Shown: positions 48,437-57,549, counted from the stretch's first letter. The stretch is 64,000 bases of DNA from Dietzia sp032248695 (GCF_032248695.1 NZ_JAVHXC010000006.1:1-64000), one strand, 5' to 3'. Numbers and translations: made by a program. The notes: generated by a model from the letters alone, not told the origin.

Positions 48437-50080
48437 TCAACTCTGTCCGGCGCGCTCCTTGCGCAGCAGAAAGCGCTGGATCTTGCCCGACGGCGTCTTG
48501 GGCAGCTCGCGCACGAAGTGGACCCGGCGGGGGAAGGCGTGGGCCGCGAACTCGGTCTTGACCCACTTCTGCAGCGCGGCCTCGGCCTCCGGGCCGCCGT
48601 CGACCCCGTCGCGCAGGACGACGTACGCCTCGAGCACCTCGCCCGCCAGCTCGTCGGGCACGCCGATCACCGCGGACTCGAGCACGTCCGGGTGCTTGGC
48701 CAGCACGGACTCCACGTCGAAGGGCCCGATGCGGTAGCCGGACATGATGATCACGTCGTCGTCGCGGCTGGAGAAGTAGAAGTGGCCGTCGGCGTCGATC
48801 TTGGCCGCGTCACCCGTGTAGTACCACCGACCGTCCGGGCTGAAGCGCTCGGCGGTCTTCTCCGGGGACTCGTGGTATCCGGTGAACCACATGAGCGGGC
48901 TGGCGGGGACGTCGATCGCGACCCGGCCCAGCTCCCCCACGGGCGCCGGCTCGTCGGCGTCGGCCGCCAGCACGGTGCACGACCAGCCCGGCAGGGGCAC
49001 ACCCATCGAGCCCGGGCGCACGTCCTGACGTAGCGAGTCGTGCCACGGGTTGATGATGAACATGCCGTGCTCGGTCTGGCCGTACTGGTCGCGGACCTCC
49101 ACCCCGAACTGCTCGACGGACCACTCGATCACCTCGGGCGTGAGGGGCTCACCGGCGGCCGAGGCGCGGCGCAACTTCACGTCCGCCGGCGCGATGTCCC
49201 GCTTGGCCCGCATCGTCCGGTAGACGGTCGGCGCGGCGGCGAAATTGGTGACGTGGAAGTACTGGAGAACCGCGAAGGCCAGCTCCGGGGTGTAGCGGGC
49301 GTGCAGCAGCAGGCTGCGGCGCCCCACCGCCAGCGGCCCGAGGATCCCGTAGTAGAGGCCGTACGCCCACCCGGGGTCGGCGCCGTTCCAGAAGACGTCG
49401 TCAGCGCGCACGTCCAGGCCCGTCTCGATGTACTGGTGGAACGCGGCGAGCGCGCGCACCGGCACCACGACACCCTTGGGGGTGCCGGTGGTCCCGGAGG
49501 TGAAGAGCATGACCATGCCGGCGTCCGGGCCGGTGACCGCGGCCGGGCGGCCGGGCTCCTGCGCCGCGACGATGGTGGCCAGGTCGAGGTCGCCCTCGCG
49601 GGCGTCGGGGCAGTCCGCCAGCCCGGCCACGACCACCGGCACCGAGATCGACTCGAGCTTGCCGCGCTGGTCGGCGTCGGAGACGACCACCTTGGCGTCG
49701 CCGCCGGTGATGCGCATCTCGATGGCCGGCCAGGCGAACGCGGTGAACAGCGGCATGTGCACGGCCCCGAGCCGCCAGATCCCCATGAGCGTGAACACCA
49801 GGTCCGCGGACTTGGACATGAGCGTGGCCACCCGGTCGCCCTCGCCCACGCCGAGCTCCGCCAGCGCGGACGCGACCTTCTCGCTCTCCGTCCGCAGTTC
49901 GGAGTAGGTGATGTCGCGCCCGGACAGGTCCGCGTCGATGACGGTGAAGGCGACCGCGGCCGGATCGTGCCGGTCGCACAGGAACTCCGCGGCGCTCGCG
50001 CCGGGGACGTCGTAGATCGCCAGCAGTTCCTCCGGCGACAGGGGCGTGGACGTGGTGCTCGACTCGCTGCTCTCTGCCAT
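48437..50080 (-). CDS. Acyl-CoA synthetase (AMP-forming)
   Basis: Activates a carboxylic acid to its CoA ester through an acyl-adenylate. The 547-aa ANL enzyme has the P-loop-like LFTSGTTGTPKGVVV, the DQYGQTEHGM motif, WYYTGDAAKIDADGHFYF, the hinge GYRIGPFDVES, and the C-terminal catalytic Lys in LPKTPSGKIQRF. It resembles acetyl/medium-chain acyl-CoA synthetases; chain length is unknown. ATG 50080 gives the usual length. Divergent from the acyl-CoA dehydrogenase, which suggests linked use in acid catabolism. Confidence 0.92.
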   Translation of the reverse strand: MAESSESSTTSTPLSPEELLAIYDVPGASAAEFLCDRHDPAAVAFTVIDADLSGRDITYSELRTESEKVASALAELGVGEGDRVATLMSKSADLVFTLMGIWRLGAVHMPLFTAFAWPAIEMRITGGDAKVVVSDADQRGKLESISVPVVVAGLADCPDAREGDLDLATIVAAQEPGRPAAVTGPDAGMVMLFTSGTTGTPKGVVVPVRALAAFHQYIETGLDVRADDVFWNGADPGWAYGLYYGILGPLAVGRRSLLLHARYTPELAFAVLQYFHVTNFAAAPTVYRTMRAKRDIAPADVKLRRASAAGEPLTPEVIEWSVEQFGVEVRDQYGQTEHGMFIINPWHDSLRQDVRPGSMGVPLPGWSCTVLAADADEPAPVGELGRVAIDVPASPLMWFTGYHESPEKTAERFSPDGRWYYTGDAAKIDADGHFYFSSRDDDVIIMSGYRIGPFDVESVLAKHPDVLESAVIGVPDELAGEVLEAYVVLRDGVDGGPEAEAALQKWVKTEFAAHAFPRRVHFVRELPKTPSGKIQRFLLRKERAGQS

Positions 50081-50222
50081 AGAGCGGATTGTGGTCCAGA
50101 CGACACCGCGAGCACCACCACCCACCGACGGGCACCCCCGCTTTCGGGCCTACCAGTCCCGCGAACCGGGCGTGCACTCTAATGGGACCCGGTAACTTTC
50201 CCGCACGCACCCGGAGGACCCC

Positions 50223-51362
50223 ATGGCCGTGGACCGACTGCTCCCCAGCGACGAGGCGTACGAACTCCTCGAGATGACGCGCGCGGTCGCGGACAAGCTC
50301 CTCGAACCGATCGCCGCGGAACACGAGCGGAATCACACCTACCCCGAGGGGCTGTTCGCCCAGCTGGGTGAGGTCGGCCTGCTGGGCCTGCCCTACCCGG
50401 AGGAGTTCGGCGGCGGCGACCAGCCCTACGAGGTGTACCTGCAGGTCCTCGAGGAGCTCGGCGCCCGGTGGGCCGCCGTGGCGGTGGCCACGAGTGTGCA
50501 CGGGCTCTCCTGCTTTCCGCTGGCCACGGCCGGCACCGACGAGCAGAAGGCGCAGTGGCTGCCCGGACTGCTCGCCGGTGAGCAGATCGGCGCGTACTCG
50601 CTGTCCGAGCCGCAGGCCGGGTCCGACGCCGCCGCGCTGCGGTGCCGGGCCGAGCGCGACGGTGGCGAGTACGTGGTGACCGGCACCAAGTCGTGGATCA
50701 CCCACGGTGGGATCGCCGACGTCTACAACACCTTCGTCCGCACCGGCGAGGGCTCGCGCGGAATCTCGTGCCTGCTCGTCCCGCGCGACACCGAGAACCT
50801 CCACTTCGGTAAGCCCGAGGACAAGATGGGCCTCAACGGCGTGCCCACCACGACGGCGTCCTACGAGGGAGCCCGCGTCGACGCGGGTCGGCTCATCGGC
50901 GCGGAGGGCGAGGGCCTCCGGATCGCGTTCTCCGCACTGGACTCGGGCCGCCTCGGGATCGCGGCCGTCGCCACCGGCATCGCGCAGCGCGCGCTCGACG
51001 ACGCGGTGGCCTACGCCAACGAGCGGGAGGCGTTCGGCAAGACCATCATCGGCCACCAGGGGCTGGGCTTCCTGCTGGCGGACATGGCCGCCGCCGTCGC
51101 CTCTGCGCGGGCCTCCTATCTCGACGCCGCCCGTCGCAAGGACGCGGGTCGCCCGTACTCCCGGGAGGCCTCGATCGCCAAGCTCACCGCCACGGACGCC
51201 GCGATGAAGGTCACCACCGATGCCGTGCAGGTCCTCGGCGGCGTGGGCTACACGCGCGAGTTCCCCGTCGAGCGCTACATGCGCGAGGCCAAGATCACCC
51301 AGATCTTCGAGGGCACCAACCAGATCCAGCGCCTGGTGATCGCCCGCAGCCTCGCCGGCTGA
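50223..51362 (+). CDS. Acyl-CoA dehydrogenase
   Basis: FAD enzyme oxidising acyl-CoA to enoyl-CoA. The 379-aa protein has AYSLSEPQAGSDAAALRC (FAD/substrate loop), TGTKSWITHGG, QVLGGVGYTREFPVERYMREAKITQIFEGTNQIQRLVIA, and catalytic Glu363 in IFEGTNQIQ. GGAGG lies 6 nt before ATG 50223, unlike the leaderless genes nearby. A GGGAGGCG hairpin (51403-51410 with 51430-51437) past the stop may terminate it. Short- to branched-chain substrates are likely but unproven. Confidence 0.94.
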   Translation: MAVDRLLPSDEAYELLEMTRAVADKLLEPIAAEHERNHTYPEGLFAQLGEVGLLGLPYPEEFGGGDQPYEVYLQVLEELGARWAAVAVATSVHGLSCFPLATAGTDEQKAQWLPGLLAGEQIGAYSLSEPQAGSDAAALRCRAERDGGEYVVTGTKSWITHGGIADVYNTFVRTGEGSRGISCLLVPRDTENLHFGKPEDKMGLNGVPTTTASYEGARVDAGRLIGAEGEGLRIAFSALDSGRLGIAAVATGIAQRALDDAVAYANEREAFGKTIIGHQGLGFLLADMAAAVASARASYLDAARRKDAGRPYSREASIAKLTATDAAMKVTTDAVQVLGGVGYTREFPVERYMREAKITQIFEGTNQIQRLVIARSLAG

Positions 51363-51489
51363 CCCGCAGCCCCGCCGGCTGACCCACGGCCCGCCCGGCG
51401 GCGGGAGGCGGATCGGCCGCCCGCCGCCGCGCCTCCCCCGGCCGGGCCGTCCCCCGGGCCGCCGCGGTACCGGGGCGGTGGGAAATCCC

Positions 51490-51495
51490 TAGGCT
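51490..51495 (+). promoter_or_regulatory. -10 box of idi (leaderless start)
   Basis: TAGGCT, 7 nt (GGACGGC), ATG 51503. Confidence 0.5.
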
Positions 51496-51502
51496 GGACG
51501 GC

Positions 51503-52078
51503 ATGTCCTCTCTCTCCGGCTCCGCTGCTGGCCCCGTCTCCTCGCCCGCCTCGGGCCCGACCGAGCTCGTCGTCCTCCTCGACGAGGACGGGACGCCCAC
51601 CGGCACCGCGGACAAGGCCACCGTGCACACCACCGACACCCCGCTCCACCTGGCGTTCTCGTGCCACGTCATCGACGACGAGGGCCGCGTCCTCCTGACG
51701 AGGCGTGCGCTGGGCAAGCTGACCTGGGCCGGCATCTGGACCAACTCGTTCTGCGGCCATCCCGGTCCGGGCGAGGACCCGGTGGACGCGATCGTGCGGC
51801 GGGCCGAACAGGAGCTCGGTACGCGGGTGGACTCCATCGAGCCGGCGGTCCCGGATTTCCGGTACCGGGCTGTGGACGACTCGGGGATCGTGGAGAACGA
51901 GATCTGCCCGGTGTTCACCGCGCGCATCCGCGCAGCGCTGGACCCGCGCGCCGACGAGGTCTGCGCCCACCACTGGGCCAGGCCGGAGGACGTGCGCACC
52001 GCTGTCGACGCCACCCCGTTCGCGTTCAGCCCGTGGCTGGTCGCACAGGTCCCCCGCATGGAGCTCTACGCCCGCTGA
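51503..52078 (+). CDS. idi: Isopentenyl-diphosphate delta-isomerase, type I
   Basis: Interconverts IPP and DMAPP for isoprenoids such as decaprenyl phosphate and carotenoids. The 191-aa Nudix-fold protein has the active-site Cys in NSFCGHPGPGE, RRAEQELG (Nudix-like helix) and the catalytic Glu in IVENEICPVFTA. The first 20 residues are a Ser/Ala-rich disordered extension. The gene stands alone, with a terminator 20 bp beyond its stop. Confidence 0.96.
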   Translation: MSSLSGSAAGPVSSPASGPTELVVLLDEDGTPTGTADKATVHTTDTPLHLAFSCHVIDDEGRVLLTRRALGKLTWAGIWTNSFCGHPGPGEDPVDAIVRRAEQELGTRVDSIEPAVPDFRYRAVDDSGIVENEICPVFTARIRAALDPRADEVCAHHWARPEDVRTAVDATPFAFSPWLVAQVPRMELYAR

Positions 52079-52098
52079 GTCGGCCCCTGCACAGAGAT

Positions 52099-52130
52099 GA
52101 TCGCCCCGGGGAATTCTCCCCGGGGCGATC
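52099..52130. terminator. Bidirectional terminator between idi and the metallophosphoesterase
   Basis: A perfect 14-bp stem (52099-52112 with 52117-52130, loop ATTC) separates convergent stops. Confidence 0.8.
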
Positions 52131-52144
52131 ACCGTGTGTAGCGG

Positions 52145-54211
52145 TCAGGGCTGTGACTGCGGCCCGTCCTCCGGCGAGAGGTCGGGAGTGGGCTGCGGCC
52201 CGTCGGGGGCCTGCCGCGCCTGCCGCGCCTGCGGCGTGGCAGGAGCCTCCGGCGTTGGCAGGACCGTGAACTCGAAGGTCTCGGTCGAGACGACCCCGTA
52301 GCGATCAGTCGCGGTGATCGTCACCGTGTGCGTCCCGACCTCGAGATCCTCGGGGATCGCGTAGCGATACAGGTGAGGGCTGGAGTAGAACAGCGTGCCC
52401 CCGTGGACGAGATGGTGCGTCGTGGAGACGACTTCCGCATGCTGCCATCCCACCTTGAGCGGATCACCGGCCGGCTGGTTCAGGAAGCCCGGGGCCGAGG
52501 GCTCGCCATTGATCGAGAACTCGACGTTCGCCCTGGTCGACCCGCCGTAGAAGCTGGTCGAGATGGTCGAGCGCCCCGTCTGCACGTCCGCGAGCGTCAA
52601 CGTCGAGGTGTCGAACTCCTCGGGTGCAGGAGCCGCCGCACCGGCGTCCCGCCACGCTTTGGCCGCCCTGGCCCAGTCATCCCAGGAGTAGCTGTAGATA
52701 CCGGTCAGGGTCTGCTTGGTCTGAGGTTGGTTGCGCGCCGTGTAGAACTCGCTGCGGTTCGTACCGTCGAACCGCATCGTCAGCACGCCCGGCTCGGCCC
52801 CCTCGGGGGTGTACGCGTATGGAAGACCGTTCTCGTTGAGCGCGCCCGCGTTCCAGGAGCCCGACACCGCGCCGGCCACGATCTGATCGACGGGCAGCCG
52901 CGGGATACCCGCCTCGGTCCACGCCGGCCGGACCTCCCCGGCCACGAGGTTCTCGACCGTGTGCATGTGCCCGCTCACGGTGACCGCATTGGCGAACGGG
53001 GCAAGGATCTCGTAGAGCGCGGCGGCGTTCTGGGTCACCACGCCCCGGTAGTTGACCAGGGGCGCGTGCGAGGCCACCACGATGTGCTTGCTCCGGTCCA
53101 CCGTCGCGAGATCGTTGCGGAGCCACTCGAGCTGCTCCTCCGGGATGGTCTCGACGTAACCCCCGTACGCGCCGCCAGCAGTGACTCCGTTGTAGCGGAG
53201 GTTGAACAGGGCCACGATGTGGGTCTGACCCACGTCGTAAGAGAAGTACGGCGCTCCGAAGTCACGACGGAAGGTGTCGACCGAGTTCTCGTACCCCGGC
53301 GAGTCGAAGTTCATGTCGTGGTTCCCCGGCAGGGCACGGACGGGCCCGTTCATCTCCGAGTAGAGCTCCTTGACCGCCTCGTTGAGGCTGAGATCGTTCT
53401 CCACGTTGTCACCGAGCAGCAGCACGCCGCAGGAGGAGTAGTCCTCACGTGCCGCGAGGTCCGCCACCACGCCGTTCCGCGCGTACCCCACCTCGGCCAG
53501 GTTCTTGGGCTGCGTGTCCGCGGCGAACACGCAGCTCTGCTCATCCGCCGCCGTGTCCCGCCACGGGGCCAGCGGGAAGTTCACCGCCGCCGGCAGGTCG
53601 CCGGTGGGCGCGACCCCGGGGAAGCGCAACGTGGGCGAGCCCTCCGGGTAGTGGTTGAAGCTGAACTGCGCGAAGTTGTTCTGGTCGACCGGCACCTGCC
53701 AGCCCGCGGGCTGCGTGACGAACGCGGTGAAGTTCCCCCGCACCGGCAGGCTGTACACGCCCTGCGCGTCGGTCTCCACGACATCCACGCCGTTGGAGAC
53801 ACTGACCCCCGCGACCCCCGCCTCGCCCTCGTCGAGCTGCGAGTTCCTGTTGGCATCGTCGAACACGCGGCCGGTGAGCGTCTGCGGATCCGCGGCGGGG
53901 CCGCTGACGACCTCCACGCTCCCCTCGTACGGCCCCTCCGGCTGACCCGGCCCGGGGTCGACGGGGCCCGGGTCCACGGGGCCCGGGTCCACGGGGCCGG
54001 GGTCGACGGGGCCGTCACCGCTTCCCGAGGAACCGGCCGACCCTCCCCCGCCGGCTGATCCGCTCAGCGAACCGGACGACAGCTCGCCTGTGGGCTGCGC
54101 CCCCGCCGGGGCCACCGCCAGGGCCGACGCCACGACCACTGAGATGCCGGTCGCGGTGATGCCCCGTGCCATGCGGCGTGTGCGATGGAGGCGGGATCTT
54201 CCAACCATCAT
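52145..54211 (-). CDS. Secreted calcineurin-like metallophosphoesterase
   Basis: A 688-aa exported protein. Domains in order: signal peptide (about 1-38, ending PAGA), Gly/Ser linker, four to five VDPGP repeats (about 69-89), a SdrD/carboxypeptidase-regulatory-like beta domain (GRVFDDANRNSQLDEGEAGVAGV), then the metallophosphatase core with LLLGDNVEND, LPGNHDMNFD, VASHAPLVNY and GHMHTVENL, a C-terminal beta domain, and a Pro/Gln tail. It probably hydrolyses extracellular phosphate esters. AGGAG lies 4 nt before ATG 54211 and 7 nt before the next ATG (54208), which may be the true start. The upstream region is unusually AT-rich. Confidence 0.88.
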   Translation of the reverse strand: MMVGRSRLHRTRRMARGITATGISVVVASALAVAPAGAQPTGELSSGSLSGSAGGGGSAGSSGSGDGPVDPGPVDPGPVDPGPVDPGPGQPEGPYEGSVEVVSGPAADPQTLTGRVFDDANRNSQLDEGEAGVAGVSVSNGVDVVETDAQGVYSLPVRGNFTAFVTQPAGWQVPVDQNNFAQFSFNHYPEGSPTLRFPGVAPTGDLPAAVNFPLAPWRDTAADEQSCVFAADTQPKNLAEVGYARNGVVADLAAREDYSSCGVLLLGDNVENDLSLNEAVKELYSEMNGPVRALPGNHDMNFDSPGYENSVDTFRRDFGAPYFSYDVGQTHIVALFNLRYNGVTAGGAYGGYVETIPEEQLEWLRNDLATVDRSKHIVVASHAPLVNYRGVVTQNAAALYEILAPFANAVTVSGHMHTVENLVAGEVRPAWTEAGIPRLPVDQIVAGAVSGSWNAGALNENGLPYAYTPEGAEPGVLTMRFDGTNRSEFYTARNQPQTKQTLTGIYSYSWDDWARAAKAWRDAGAAAPAPEEFDTSTLTLADVQTGRSTISTSFYGGSTRANVEFSINGEPSAPGFLNQPAGDPLKVGWQHAEVVSTTHHLVHGGTLFYSSPHLYRYAIPEDLEVGTHTVTITATDRYGVVSTETFEFTVLPTPEAPATPQARQARQAPDGPQPTPDLSPEDGPQSQP

Positions 54212-54548
54212 GGGTCTCCTAAGAAAACATCAAGCGCGGCTTATGAAGTCGCGCTTACGGAAGGTGAGGTTCACAGGAGAACATAAGGAGAGAATTATCT
54301 CAATACTTTTTCATTTTTTGATGACGACGTTGACATCTGTCCAACAGAGCTCCGCCCACACGCGACTGCCTGACCAGCGCCGCACCGCCCGGCCGACCGG
54401 AACAGTCACCGACGATTTTTTCTGGTCCGCCCCCGCCGCGACCCGCCCTCGCGGCTCCCGAACCCGCCGGGTGCGCCCCGGAAGCGCGAGGGCCCCGTGA
54501 CCGCCTCTGCGGTCACGGGGCCCTCCCCGCCGGGCATCGCCCGACGGT
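54212..54548 (-). promoter_or_regulatory. AT-rich upstream region of the metallophosphoesterase and purD terminator
   Basis: Positions 54215-54330 contain A/T runs (for example CTTTTTCATTTTTTG) that are unusual in this GC-rich window. A -10-like GATAAT reads toward the metallophosphoesterase at 54299-54294, about 83 bp before its start. No convincing -35 box or known operator was found. The rest holds a TTTTTT run at 54415 and the purD terminator. No gene is apparent. Confidence 0.5.
54488..54525. terminator. Terminator downstream of purD
   Basis: A perfect 17-bp stem, 54488-54504 with 54509-54525, with loop CTCT, begins 24 bp past the purD stop. Confidence 0.85.
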
Positions 54549-55814
54549 CTACGCGAGTGGGCCGGGGATGCTGATCCGCCCCTCCTCCGCCGCCTGGCCG
54601 ATGTCGCGGCGGAAGTGTCCCCCCGGCAGCTCGACCCCCTCGAGGACCCGGTACGCCTCGGCGCGGGCGGCCGCCAGATCCGGGCCCGTCCCCACGATCG
54701 AGAGCACTCGCCCGCCGGCCGAGACCAGGCGCCCCTCCGCGTCGCGGGCCGTGCCCGCGTGCAGCACTCCCGGCTGCTCCGCCCCCTCGATGACATCTCC
54801 CCGTCGCGGGGTCGACGGGTAGTGCTCGGCGGCGAGCACCACGGTCACGGCGGCGCCGTCGCGCCAGACGAGGGGCGGCAGTTCGGACAACCGACCGGTC
54901 GCCACCGCGTGCAGGGTCTCGCCGAGCGGCGACTCGAGCAGGGCAAGCACGGCCTGGGTCTCCGGGTCCCCGAAACGGCAGTTGAACTCCACCACCTCGG
55001 GACCTTCGGCGGTGATCGCCAGCCCGGCGTACAACAGCCCCGAGAAACCACACCCGCGGGCGACCATCTCGCGGGCGACCGGCTCGCACACCTCGGTGAC
55101 GATCCGCTCGACCATCCCCTCGGGCAGCCACGGCAGCGGGGTGTACGCACCCATGCCGCCGGTGTTGGGTCCACGGTCTCCCTCCCCGACGCGCTTGTGA
55201 TCCTGAGCGGGGAGCAGCGGCACGACGGTCTCGCCGTCGACCAGACAGAACAGCGACACCTCGGGACCGTCGAGGAAGGACTCCAGCAGGACCGGGTGGC
55301 CGTCGTCGAGGCACGCCAGGGCGTGGGCGTGGGCGGCGGCCCGGTCGGGGGTCACCACGACGCCCTTGCCCGCGGCCAGCCCGTCGTCCTTGACCACCCA
55401 CGTCGGGCCGAAGCGGTCGAGCGCCTCGTCGAGGTCGGCGGGCGAGTCCACGATCTCGGCCCGCGCCGTCCGGACACCGGCGGCGGCCATGACGTCCTTG
55501 GCGAACGCCTTGGACCCCTCGATCCGGGCGGCCTCGGCGGACGGGCCGAAGACCGGGATCCCGGCCTCCCGCAGCGCGTCGGCGACCCCGGCCACCAACG
55601 GCACCTCGGGACCGATCACCACGAGTTCCGCGTCGATCCTGCGCGCCAGGGCGGTCACCGCGGCGGGATCGGTGACGGCGACCTCGTGGCGCGTCGCCTG
55701 CACCATCCCGGGATTGCCGGGTGCGGCGTGCAGCTCGGACACCGCGGGGTCCGCTGCGAGGGCTACGAGGAGGGCGTGCTCACGGGCACCGGAACCGATC
55801 ACGAGAATGCGCAC
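54549..55814 (-). CDS. purD: Phosphoribosylamine-glycine ligase PurD
   Basis: ATP-grasp enzyme forming GAR in purine synthesis. The 421-aa protein has GSGAREHALLVALA, GPEVPLVAGVADALR, the ATP-grasp loop VVKDDGLAAGKGVVV, PAQDHKRVGEGDRGPNTGGMGAYTP and EFNCRFGDPETQ. It starts with GTG 55814, 7 nt after TACTGT. Confidence 0.97.
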   Translation of the reverse strand: MRILVIGSGAREHALLVALAADPAVSELHAAPGNPGMVQATRHEVAVTDPAAVTALARRIDAELVVIGPEVPLVAGVADALREAGIPVFGPSAEAARIEGSKAFAKDVMAAAGVRTARAEIVDSPADLDEALDRFGPTWVVKDDGLAAGKGVVVTPDRAAAHAHALACLDDGHPVLLESFLDGPEVSLFCLVDGETVVPLLPAQDHKRVGEGDRGPNTGGMGAYTPLPWLPEGMVERIVTEVCEPVAREMVARGCGFSGLLYAGLAITAEGPEVVEFNCRFGDPETQAVLALLESPLGETLHAVATGRLSELPPLVWRDGAAVTVVLAAEHYPSTPRRGDVIEGAEQPGVLHAGTARDAEGRLVSAGGRVLSIVGTGPDLAAARAEAYRVLEGVELPGGHFRRDIGQAAEEGRISIPGPLA

Positions 55815-55821
55815 AACGCCT

Positions 55822-55827
55822 ACAGTA
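55822..55827 (-). promoter_or_regulatory. -10 box of purD (leaderless GTG start)
   Basis: Minus-strand TACTGT, 7 nt (AGGCGTT), GTG 55814. Confidence 0.5.
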
Positions 55828-55872
55828 GCGTCGTGCCCTCGCGGCCTCGAGCGGGCCCGGAACGTACGGCCC

Positions 55873-56577
55873 CTAGGCCGCCCCGTCGGCGCCGATTCCG
55901 CCGGTCTGCGCCACCTCGTCGCGGACCCGCAGACCCGCCTCGGTGAGCAGATCGGTCAGGCAGAGATCGATCGTGCGCGCCGTCGCGCGCACCGCCGACG
56001 GTGTCCGCATGGAGTGCACGCCGTACATCGCCTGGGCGCTCAGCCCGTCGATCGCCGCCCACAGCGGCAGGTGCTCGCCGATCAGGGTGCCGGGCCGGAA
56101 CGCCCCGGCGTCGATCCCCCGCTCGACGATCTCCTGCAGCTTCACCCGGATGGTGCCGGCCCGCTCCGTGACGGTCTGGGAGGAACCGAGGTTCTCGATC
56201 ATCGTCCGCGCCCAGGCCGGCTCGTCGATCGCGAAGTCGACCATGGCGACGGCCGCGTCCCGCAGCTCGAGGTAGGCGGCCCGCACGGGATCAGAGCCGG
56301 CACCGGTGATCTCACCGGCGTCGACACGCGCGGCCATCTCCGCGAACCCGCGGGCCGAGACCTCTTCGACGAGTTGCTGCCGATTGGCGAAATGCCGATA
56401 CGCGGCGGTGGCGGACACGCCGATGTGCGGCGCGATCTCGCGGAGGACGATCGCCTTCTCCCCCGACACGCGCGCACGCGCGGTGGCCTCCTGGATGATG
56501 GCGTTGCGGAGGTCGCCGTGATGGTATGCCTTCTTCTTCACCGCGCCCTCTGCAGTCGCAACACTTGCCTCGACCAT
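55873..56577 (-). CDS. TetR-family transcriptional regulator
   Basis: A 234-aa repressor. The HTH lies at about residues 18-65 (YHHGDLRNAIIQEATARARVSGEKAIVLREIAPHIGVSATAAYRHFANRQQLVEEV). The C-terminal ligand domain is of the WHG/TetR_C_33-like type (SMRTPSAVRATARTIDLCLTDLL). The ligand is unknown. ATG 56577 was chosen because AAGGAG lies 7 nt upstream. It is divergent from the HIT gene across 125 bp containing a direct-repeat operator candidate. Confidence 0.9.
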   Translation of the reverse strand: MVEASVATAEGAVKKKAYHHGDLRNAIIQEATARARVSGEKAIVLREIAPHIGVSATAAYRHFANRQQLVEEVSARGFAEMAARVDAGEITGAGSDPVRAAYLELRDAAVAMVDFAIDEPAWARTMIENLGSSQTVTERAGTIRVKLQEIVERGIDAGAFRPGTLIGEHLPLWAAIDGLSAQAMYGVHSMRTPSAVRATARTIDLCLTDLLTEAGLRVRDEVAQTGGIGADGAA

Positions 56578-56639
56578 GTCGATGCTCCTTCGCGTGAGTA
56601 GAGGACCCGAAGCCGCCCGGTGGGCGGCCGACATCCCCT

Positions 56640-56660
56640 ATTAGACCACTTGTTACCACT
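56640..56660 (-). promoter_or_regulatory. Candidate TetR operator and -10 region
   Basis: On the minus strand AGTGGT occurs twice, 10 bp apart (56660-56655 and 56650-56645), flanking AACA and followed at once by TCTAAT, a plausible -10 box. Repeats on one helical face beside the regulator's own promoter suggest autoregulation. Confidence 0.4.
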
Positions 56661-56690
56661 CATCCACCGGATGGCGTCGGCACGGGTCCG

Positions 56691-56696
56691 TAGGCT
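56691..56696 (+). promoter_or_regulatory. -10 box of the HIT gene (leaderless start)
   Basis: TAGGCT, 6 nt (GTGGTC), ATG 56703. Confidence 0.5.
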
Positions 56697-56702
56697 GTGG
56701 TC

Positions 56703-57131
56703 ATGTCGACGGTTTTCAGCAAGATCATCGCCGGTGAACTACCGGGCCGTTTCGTGTGGAAGGACCCGGAGGTGGTGGCGTTCCTCACGATCGCGCCGGT
56801 CGCGCCGGGTCACACCCTCGTCGTGCCGCGGGCGGAGGTCGACAAGTGGACGGACCTCGAACCCGCGCTGCTGGCCCGCCTCAACGAGGTCGCCCAGGCG
56901 GTCGGCAGGGCGGTGCTCTCCGGGTTCGGGGCCGAGCGGGCCGGTTACCTCATCGCCGGCTTCGAGGTCCCACACACGCACATCCATGTCTTCCCGGCGA
57001 ACGACATGTCCGGTTTCGACCTGTCACTGGCGAACCCCGACGCCCCGGCGGAGGAGTCGGACGTCGCGGCTGAGACCCTGCGCCGTGAACTCCGCGAGAT
57101 GGGCCACGGGGAGTTCGTCCCCGAGGCCTGA
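56703..57131 (+). CDS. HIT-family nucleotide-binding hydrolase
   Basis: Purine-nucleotide phosphoramidase/hydrolase of the HINT/HIT group, 142 aa. It opens with VFSKIIAGELPGRFVW and carries the histidine triad HTHIHVFP (H91, H93, H95). The Rv0759c homologue is similarly beside an NTF2-like gene (Rv0760c). The ATG start two codons inside the longest frame is fixed by the -10 box. Confidence 0.93.
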   Translation: MSTVFSKIIAGELPGRFVWKDPEVVAFLTIAPVAPGHTLVVPRAEVDKWTDLEPALLARLNEVAQAVGRAVLSGFGAERAGYLIAGFEVPHTHIHVFPANDMSGFDLSLANPDAPAEESDVAAETLRRELREMGHGEFVPEA

Positions 57132-57156
57132 GCCCCGGGCGCGGTGCTCCGGGCGA

Positions 57157-57549
57157 TCAGTGACCGAACGCCCGGAGCACCGCCTGCGCGTCCTGATAGT
57201 CGGTCCACTCGTGCACGAGCCCGTCCCACACCGTGAAGAACGCGCCCACCTCGACGGTGAGCCGGGTGCCGTTGATCGTCACGTGGGTGGTCCGGTTGAT
57301 GGCCGCCGTCTCGCCGGCACCCAGCACGTGGTGGATCTGCATCTCGCAGTCCGTGCACACCTCGGCCGTCAGCTGCATGATCTCGAGCAGGCCCTCATGG
57401 CCCTCGATCAGGTCCTGCCCCTCGATCCTCAGGAGCAGATCGGGGCTGCTGTACGCGCACGCCGTTTCGTAATCCCTCGCGAAGACGGCCTCGAGGAACG
57501 CCCGGGCGACCCGACCGGGTTCCAGCTGCACCGACTGTTCGTTACTCAT
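57157..57549 (-). CDS. NTF2-like/SnoaL-type protein (limonene-epoxide-hydrolase fold), first copy
   Basis: A 130-aa cone-shaped alpha+beta-barrel protein of the NTF2/SnoaL superfamily, resembling mycobacterial Rv0760c. It contains FLEAVFARDYETACAYSSPDLLLRIEGQDLIEGHEGLLE and ends FFTVWDGLVHEWTDYQDAQAVLR. Ligand and activity are unknown; relatives are isomerases or hydrolases of steroids and epoxides. It is 34 bp downstream of a paralogue. A purine-rich GCGAGCGGGG precedes ATG 57549. Confidence 0.8.
   Translation of the reverse strand: MSNEQSVQLEPGRVARAFLEAVFARDYETACAYSSPDLLLRIEGQDLIEGHEGLLEIMQLTAEVCTDCEMQIHHVLGAGETAAINRTTHVTINGTRLTVEVGAFFTVWDGLVHEWTDYQDAQAVLRAFGH

Noticed and set aside
54212..54300. 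Pho box upstream of the metallophosphoesterase
   Set aside because: GTTCTCC occurs, but no second GTTCA-like unit lies at 11-bp spacing.
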